From CAZGDB01 sp964524705 (GTDB taxonomy: Bacteria; Pseudomonadota; Gammaproteobacteria; Berkiellales; Berkiellaceae), in contig CAZGDB010000014.1 of the NCBI GenBank assembly GCA_964524705.1, forward strand, positions 1-44,135: a stretch of DNA of 44,135 bases, given 5' to 3'. This document shows positions 43,485 to 44,135 of the stretch, piece by piece. Both the position numbers and the translations under genes were made by a program. The stretch's first letter is position 1, and each line of letters starts with the position of its first letter. The notes under the pieces are model-generated. The model searched no databases. It was not told where the DNA came from and was given only the letters and a program-made list of their open reading frames with translations.

Positions 43485-43502
43485 ATTAAAATTCCTTTAG
43501 TG

Positions 43503-43844
43503 TTAATCGGGACGTAGTGGTGTTTTCTGATTACAGAGTTCTAAAATACTGCGGTTTCTTATAGTCTGAGTGTTTAGTGGGAAGGTAAATATTAGAATGT
43601 TTTGTACCAACACAAGTTGCTCCGGCGTTTGTGTATCCTCAGAGGATTGGTTTTTAAAATAATGTCTTACAAAGGGCGTGTCATTTAACATTAATAGCGA
43701 GCTAAGCAGGAATCCACCACTTGCTAACCAAGTAGAAATATTTGGATTGTCTATATAGCATGCACTAATGCCCATGAAAAAACCCACTAGCGTAGCAGGC
43801 AGTTTGTATTGTTGCGCATACTGTGACAGTTTTTTTAAAAACAC
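43503..43844 (-). CDS. Small two-helix membrane protein, unknown
   Basis: The 113-residue protein starts with GTG at 43842-43844, preceded by GAGGAAA. Two hydrophobic helices (about residues 16-32 and 36-53) are followed by a polar tail. It lies 18 bases upstream of the 147-residue membrane gene, so they are probably cotranscribed. No family is recognised. Confidence 0.55.
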   Translation of the reverse strand: MFLKKLSQYAQQYKLPATLVGFFMGISACYIDNPNISTWLASGGFLLSSLLMLNDTPFVRHYFKNQSSEDTQTPEQLVLVQNILIFTFPLNTQTIRNRSILELCNQKTPLRPD

Positions 43845-43869
43845 GATAATTTCCTCAGATTCTTTATTT

Positions 43870-44121
43870 TCATCTTTTCCCTAGCGTATGCCCTGACCCA
43901 GCAAAAACTCTTGGGTTTTTATTCGTATCTTTTTTCCCTGGCTGGAAATTATTATCTATTGTTCCTGGTGTGTATTGACCAAAGGTGCCTGGGGTTCTAG
44001 CCCTCGGAGGGCGAGACAGGGTAGGGTAGGTATACAAAGCATATACGCCACTCCCAGCACAGAGGGAGAGCGCCAATAACGGTGAGACCATCATTAAGTT
44101 CATGAGCAATGAGAAGGTCAT
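43870..44121 (-). CDS. Small membrane-anchored protein, unknown (start uncertain)
   Basis: The 83-residue frame has one N-terminal hydrophobic helix (MMVSPLLALSLCAGSGVYAL) and a Pro/Gly/Thr-rich, basic tail ending GSGHTLGKR. The frame stays open to the window edge at 44135, so the true start could lie beyond. It is the first of three small genes on the minus strand. Confidence 0.45.
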   Translation of the reverse strand: MTFSLLMNLMMVSPLLALSLCAGSGVYALYTYPTLSRPPRARTPGTFGQYTPGTIDNNFQPGKKDTNKNPRVFAGSGHTLGKR

Positions 44122-44135
44122 GGCAGGGCCATGGC

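Noticed and set aside
1..44135. Insertion sequences, prophage genes or a replication origin
   Set aside because: No transposase, integrase, phage structural gene or DnaA-box cluster was recognised.

Overview
The window is a 44 kb chromosomal segment of a gammaproteobacterium with modest GC content. Three things point there: the order mreB-mreC-mreD-rng-yhdP-tldD, divergent from gatCAB; a lysine/alanine-rich histone H1-like protein like those of Coxiella and relatives; and several unrecognised, soluble, effector-like proteins. I favour a host-associated member of the Legionellales or a close relative, but this is inference from gene content, with no marker gene or search behind it.

Layout. 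1-2.2 kb: end of the H1-like gene, terminator, tsaB (t6A synthesis) and an overlapping FAD oxidoreductase. 2.2-6.1 kb: an area of decay, with a structured intergenic element, a broken AAA/DUF4143 ATPase, an intact Na+/solute symporter and an AlbA/HATPase regulator gene split by one frameshift. 6.1-15.5 kb: a visibly AT-richer block with a K+ channel, a LysR regulator divergent from dabB-dabA (energy-coupled inorganic carbon uptake), a zinc-ribbon protein and sua5 in the same operon, then a TerC/Alx-type membrane protein. 15.6-16.1 kb: divergent tRNA-Ser(GCT) and tRNA-Arg(ACG). 16.1-30 kb: accessory genes among housekeeping ones: uppP, a 605-aa orphan protein, an MFS carrier, a TolC-like/HlyD-like pair, a predicted deaminase-fold protein, an FtsX-like permease, an M61 peptidase, a small outer-membrane protein, a divergent Nudix-like protein and a hipBA toxin-antitoxin pair. 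30.1-43 kb: core genome, gatB-gatA-gatC on the minus strand and mreBCD-rng-yhdP-tldD-pmbA on the plus strand. 43-44.1 kb: three small membrane proteins of unknown function.

How the genes work together. The clearest functional unit is lysR/dabB-dabA-(zinc protein)-sua5. DabAB should raise cytoplasmic bicarbonate, and Sua5 consumes bicarbonate with threonine and ATP to make the threonylcarbamoyl group of tRNA t6A; TsaB at the left end acts in the same pathway. The TolC-like and HlyD-like genes plus the FtsX-like permease nearby look like parts of an ABC-type exporter whose ATPase is not in the window. The gene between them encodes a protein with both metal-binding motifs of the cytidine-deaminase fold. 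The deaminase-like protein, the Nudix-like protein with an interrupted Nudix box and the bicarbonate/Sua5 operon are the strongest candidates for undescribed biology.
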